DNA from: UBA8914 sp034002905
GTDB lineage: Bacteria > Pseudomonadota > Alphaproteobacteria > UBA9219
Assembly (NCBI GenBank): GCA_034002905.1
Contig: JAVEZQ010000001.1
Coordinates: 308,605-372,604, forward strand
Direction of reading: 5' to 3'
Length of the DNA stretch: 64,000 bases
Each line of letters begins with the position of its first letter. The stretch's first letter is position 1. A model generated the notes under the pieces. The model saw only the letters and a list, made by a program, of their open reading frames with translations. It ran no database searches and had not been told where the DNA came from. A program made the translations under genes and the position numbers. Shown in pieces: positions 60,604 through 64,000 of the stretch.

Positions 60604-61266
60604 ATGAAGACATTAGAAGAACGTATAGATGAAAACGAAGATAACCTCGTTCAAAAGAACATAGATCTTCTCGATCTGAGCATTGAGACGTTGGAGTTCT
60701 TGCGCAGGAAACATTCACGAAAAGAAACGCGAGATCGGCTCAAGGCACTGGAGCCAATCGGAGCGAATGTTTTCGACTTAATGATCGAACGCAATGACTT
60801 GATCATTAAGAGTCTGGAGAAGAAGGGGTACGACGATCTTGATTTCGCCAGCTGGGAGCCTTACGACCTTGTTTCTGAAATCCGCAGTGATCTCAAACAG
60901 GATTTGAAAGGGAGGGCAACGGGTAATTGGGGCGTTGTGAGGGATGTGCTGTTTTTGATCCCAACCGGTTTGATTGTACTGGACTTATACGAGAACAGAG
61001 AGAACCTCGCTGCCACCAATGACCTCTATGCTCTTGGCTATTTTGGTTTCCTCATTTTTTGGGACAAGCTGGATCGCGCGTTTCTTGCGGTAACCGACAA
61101 AATTGATGATACAGAAATATTACCGAAAGCTTGGACTGGGTTTAAACACGCTGCCTCATCTCTTCTTCGCCCAATAAGGAATGAAAACTCATTCATGATA
61201 ACTGGCGAACCCAGCCGGATGACAACAGCAAAACAGATCGAACCAATGAAGGCTGAACTGGGTTAA
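60604..61266 (+). CDS. protein of unknown function with a hydrophobic hairpin
   Basis: A 220-residue protein. The N-terminal ~110 residues are charged and helical (TLEERIDENEDNLVQKNIDL, DYDLVSEIRSDLKQDL-type). Two moderately hydrophobic stretches (~118-132 VVRDVLFLIPTGLIVLDL and ~145-160 LYALGYFGFLIFWDKL) could form a membrane hairpin. No family is recognised. The ribosome-binding site is weak. It lies just outside repeat copy 2 and is probably part of the same accessory segment. Confidence 0.62.
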   Translation: MKTLEERIDENEDNLVQKNIDLLDLSIETLEFLRRKHSRKETRDRLKALEPIGANVFDLMIERNDLIIKSLEKKGYDDLDFASWEPYDLVSEIRSDLKQDLKGRATGNWGVVRDVLFLIPTGLIVLDLYENRENLAATNDLYALGYFGFLIFWDKLDRAFLAVTDKIDDTEILPKAWTGFKHAASSLLRPIRNENSFMITGEPSRMTTAKQIEPMKAELG

Positions 61267-61366
61267 GTGTTTTGATCGGAAGCAGGTGAGGGATCGTGCC
61301 CTTGAGCCCCAAAGGGGCGAAAGAAACTCCGTTCTGCCCTAAAGTCCCTTTGCCTGCGAGGGTTTC

Positions 61367-63835
61367 TCACAAATTATTCGGGTCGTTGATGTTCATGATG
61401 ATATGGCGAAAACGATCGGGCTGGATGTTGGGAAGCATGTCGGGCGAGACGCTCCATGTGTTCCATTTCAGCTGACGGGCGATATCCAAGGCTTCCATCG
61501 CGCGGATTGCGGGGTAGTCAAAGGAATAGTCAGTAAACATCCGGCTTTCATAGGCACCGGTCAGGTCATCCCTTAGCGTGGCGCAATCCTCGATGTCTTC
61601 TTTGGCAGACCCATTGGCAAGACTTTGCGCACAGGCATTAGCTTCCTTCATTGGAATGTAAAAGGATGTCGGATACCCCGCCTTGATCAGGTCGCGAGCG
61701 CACATGACAAGCGGCCTGTCCGAAAACAGGACGGTCGAGGGAAACTCGATCATGATACGCTGGGCAGGCACGGCTGAGGCCTTGAGCCCTTTTTCAAGTA
61801 TACGACAGTTATTCGCCGTCGTGAGGTTTTTCGAGTCAATCCACAAAGACAAGTTTCGTTCCTGAACGATTTTTAAAATGTCGGACAGGGTTAAGCCCGT
61901 TGACGGAACCGGCGGATGCGTAACGCTTAGCGTGCCGTCTTGCTCGACAACAAGATCGATTTCCAGACAGTCGGCAATCAGAGCGCCGCGCAGCGCCTTG
62001 GCCAACGTGTTGGCGCGATGATAACAGATGGATGTTTTTTTGCCCTCGGCGCTGTGCGTTGCGCGAAAAATGCTGGTCGCTTCGTCCATGTTGTCGGTCA
62101 GTTTAACAGCAAGGAGCGGGGCGGTTTCAAGCGGACCGTCCGTCAGGCTGGTATAGCTTACACCCTTGCTGGTTTCGCGGACTAGAATGGGCGAGGGCTG
62201 GGTTTTTACGCCGATGATATCAGGCACTGGCAGGTCGATCTTGATCTGAAACAGATCAAGAATCGTCGAGGGGAGCTGTGCAAGGGTGGCCATATTTTTC
62301 TGGGCCGCAAGGCTTTTGTATTTTTCGTACAGATCGGGATAGGCCTTTTGTGCGCTTTTATTGAAATAGAGGATAAAGGGCACACGCGCCATGGCGTGCA
62401 TAAAACGCGCGGAGTCATGTCCGCTGTTGGTGAAAACGGATTCCCCGTGATCGGAAAAATAAATCAATATGACGGGCCTGCTTATGTCTCGTATGTCTTC
62501 AATGCTATTTGCGACGCTGTAATCGACATAGCGGATGGCGGAGTCATAAGCTTCGATTTGTGTGAGATCGGCGCGGGCCTCGCCAATAATCGCCTGCGGT
62601 TTCAAGCGGTCAAAGGTATTATCGACAGGCTGTTGGAAGGTTGAGGGTATGAAATTTAGATAAGGCCCATGACCCGCATAGGAATGCAGGAAAATGGCCG
62701 CGCCCTTGTCTTTGTCAAGGCCAAGAAGAACGGGCCTGAGATTTTCACGAAAGTAGATGTGGTCAAAGGGTTTGCGTGTGTCTCGCCCGTTCCCTTGCAT
62801 CAGGCGCGTTTCATCGCTGTATTTGATCTCTGATGGTTTAAAGACCACGGTCGGCAGGAAATTGCCAAGTTCGGCGCGGCGCTGGTTTTCGAATAGATAG
62901 GTTTTCAGGCCATGAGCGTCCAGAAGATCTGTCAGGGCGAGGCGCTGGCGGTTATCGATGGGAAGAACGTTTTCGTTTTTATCCAGCCCCAAACTCAAGG
63001 CTTCCAAGAGGGACTGGTTGGTGTGGGTATGCGTTGAAAAAACTTTATGCAGCTGGATAAAACCACGATCCGTTGCGGCAAGTTCGGACAGGCGCGGGGT
63101 CGTGTTGCGTGGATAGCCATAGAGCCCCATATTCATACTCGTTGTCGACTCGCCGATATAGGTGACAAGCACAAGATTCTCGCGTCCGGCTTTTCCTTGC
63201 GGCGCGGGGTGGTCAAAGTTGGCGATGAGTCTTTGCAACGAAAAGGCGTCTTTGATAAACATCCCCGCCAAGGATATTGTTGTTATACTTATCGCGGCCA
63301 ACAAGAAAACATACCCCGTCAGGCGTGAATATTTGGCGACCTTGTTTTGAAAATGAAAGACGGATGCCGCCCATTGCATCGAGACGAAGAGGAACCCTGC
63401 GCCGGCCGTATAAATGATGATATGGGATTTGGCGGTCAGAGGTTTTAAATATGACTTCAGAGTCGAGGCATAAAACCACGCTTCGTTCGTATCGAAATTC
63501 TGGGTTTCGGCAAGGGAGTCGATCCCAAGAACGCTCAGCCAGCTAAAGACGGCCTTGAAATAGAAAGCCCACAAAAGAGCAATGAAGGCTATGGCCATCG
63601 CTCGCCAGTTCTTCTTTCGTTTGATGGAATAGCCTATCAGAAATACGCAGCCTGTCAGGAACGTCGAGATGGGGGCTTCGTCAATCAGGACATCAAGCGC
63701 ATGATGGCCCATTTCTTTCAGTTCGGCCAGTGGGGGGATGTTGCTCCCGATGAAAAGACAAAGCACCGAAGCATAAAGCACGCCTAGTATCAGGATGGCC
63801 GTTTCGGATATTCGGGGGATAGTCGGGCGTGACAT
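61367..63835 (-). CDS. phosphoethanolamine-transferase-like protein fused to a phosphodiesterase-like domain
   Basis: An 822-residue inner-membrane protein. Five N-terminal membrane helices (~10-215) are followed by a periplasmic sulfatase-fold domain (~225-560) like EptA/CptA: LVTYIGESTTSMNMGLYGYP, RNTTPRL, THTHTNQSLLEALSLG with the likely Thr nucleophile, and YFSDHGES. EptA-type enzymes move phosphoethanolamine from PE to lipid A or core sugar. Residues ~580-820 resemble a GDPD/PLC-like barrel (CLEIDLVVEQDGTLSVTHPP, LSLWIDSKNL), not usual in EptA. dgkA overlaps upstream; pairing with dgkA suits recycling of the released diacylglycerol. Start ATG 63835. Confidence 0.85.
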   Translation of the reverse strand: MSRPTIPRISETAILILGVLYASVLCLFIGSNIPPLAELKEMGHHALDVLIDEAPISTFLTGCVFLIGYSIKRKKNWRAMAIAFIALLWAFYFKAVFSWLSVLGIDSLAETQNFDTNEAWFYASTLKSYLKPLTAKSHIIIYTAGAGFLFVSMQWAASVFHFQNKVAKYSRLTGYVFLLAAISITTISLAGMFIKDAFSLQRLIANFDHPAPQGKAGRENLVLVTYIGESTTSMNMGLYGYPRNTTPRLSELAATDRGFIQLHKVFSTHTHTNQSLLEALSLGLDKNENVLPIDNRQRLALTDLLDAHGLKTYLFENQRRAELGNFLPTVVFKPSEIKYSDETRLMQGNGRDTRKPFDHIYFRENLRPVLLGLDKDKGAAIFLHSYAGHGPYLNFIPSTFQQPVDNTFDRLKPQAIIGEARADLTQIEAYDSAIRYVDYSVANSIEDIRDISRPVILIYFSDHGESVFTNSGHDSARFMHAMARVPFILYFNKSAQKAYPDLYEKYKSLAAQKNMATLAQLPSTILDLFQIKIDLPVPDIIGVKTQPSPILVRETSKGVSYTSLTDGPLETAPLLAVKLTDNMDEATSIFRATHSAEGKKTSICYHRANTLAKALRGALIADCLEIDLVVEQDGTLSVTHPPVPSTGLTLSDILKIVQERNLSLWIDSKNLTTANNCRILEKGLKASAVPAQRIMIEFPSTVLFSDRPLVMCARDLIKAGYPTSFYIPMKEANACAQSLANGSAKEDIEDCATLRDDLTGAYESRMFTDYSFDYPAIRAMEALDIARQLKWNTWSVSPDMLPNIQPDRFRHIIMNINDPNNL

Positions 63836-64000
63836 GATCACACAGGATTTCGATGGAGGTGTTGACCGCCTCCACGGCAAGAATGAACAGCGAAAGCAGG
63901 AGCAGCGCAAAGGGGTACAGGGTGGGGCTTTGGTAAAAAAGACCCAAAGAAAAAAGGATCAGAAGAACTTCCCGTTTGGCGGCGTTTTCCTTGTAGAGAA
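63693..64000 (-). CDS. dgkA: diacylglycerol kinase, partial (5' end outside window), altered C terminus
   Basis: The minus-strand frame enters from the window edge and reads KENAAKREVLLILFSLGL, a second membrane helix (PFALLLLSLFILAVEAV), then NTSIEILCDHVTPDYP. The Glu of KENAAKREVLL and of NTSIE match the catalytic Glu positions of DgkA, which phosphorylates diacylglycerol to phosphatidate. The last ~35 residues are polar and Arg/His-rich instead of the third membrane helix. They overlap the start of the ept-like gene by 143 bp. A run of five C (tatCCCCCg) marks the divergence, so a frameshift or sequence error is possible. Confidence 0.75.
   Translation of the reverse strand, partial: LYKENAAKREVLLILFSLGLFYQSPTLYPFALLLLSLFILAVEAVNTSIEILCDHVTPDYPPNIRNGHPDTRRALCFGALSFHREQHPPTGRTERNGPSCA

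Overview
The window looks like chromosomal DNA of a free-living alphaproteobacterium of moderate GC content. The signs are a DUF2948 gene just downstream of murA, a fused ispDF, the divK-pleD pair, ntrYX behind dusB, a bamE/DUF177/rpmF/plsX/fabH block, and a perfect CtrA-type TTAA-N7-TTAA site. Gene style and order fit Rhodospirillales- or Micavibrio-like lineages, but this placement is inference. No rRNA operon, CRISPR array, transposase or phage gene was seen. One tRNA (Phe, GAA) is present.

Layout. 1-3200: end of murA, an nfsB-type nitroreductase, a DUF2948 gene and an unusual PPDK-like protein without its ATP-grasp half. 3317-8718: priA, a fructose-6-phosphate aldolase/transaldolase, DUF484, mreB and an unknown gene. 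8865-13533: ispDF and a CinA-C amidohydrolase meeting secD-yajC, two small envelope proteins and a clear terminator. 13640-20310: one packed run, dusB / Fis-domain protein / ntrY / ntrX / DUF192 / cutA / gmhA. 20343-24345: a membrane hybrid kinase and a receiver-EAL protein. 24530-34357: a malic enzyme, a pentapeptide-repeat protein, an unknown protein, a two-receiver regulator, an RpoD-like sigma factor, a U32 (TrhP-like) protein, a bacteriohemerythrin and a possibly frameshifted unknown gene. 34479-40601: prfC, a Cache hybrid kinase behind a CtrA site, and divK-pleD with a small secreted protein. 40694-49452: a divergent polysaccharide deacetylase, tldD, a PhaZ homologue, a TPR lipoprotein and a MarR regulator. 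49569-55528: bamE, DUF177, rpmF, plsX, fabH, a glycerophosphodiesterase and a nitronate monooxygenase-like protein. 55529-58209: repeat-rich DNA, a Ysc84 lipoprotein and a CobS-like protein without the motif residues. 58354-61266: tRNA-Phe followed by repeated fragments resembling the tRNA 3' end and three AT-rich accessory genes. 61367-64000: a phosphoethanolamine-transferase-like protein fused to a phosphodiesterase-like domain, next to dgkA.

Together the genes cover envelope construction (murA, mreB, secD, yajC, bamE, plsX, fabH, gmhA, dgkA/ept) and a dense signalling layer (ntrYX, two hybrid kinases, DivK, PleD, an EAL phosphodiesterase, a second RpoD-like sigma factor). Several classic partners are missing next door: secF after secD, mreC/mreD after mreB, ntrBC between dusB and ntrY, and ihfA after fabH. 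This suggests a rearranged genome. The most unusual parts are the tRNA-Phe repeat zone, the ept-phosphodiesterase fusion overlapping dgkA, the pentapeptide/unknown/regulator/sigma cluster, the half-PPDK protein, and enzyme homologues whose catalytic residues are changed (PhaZ, CobS-like).
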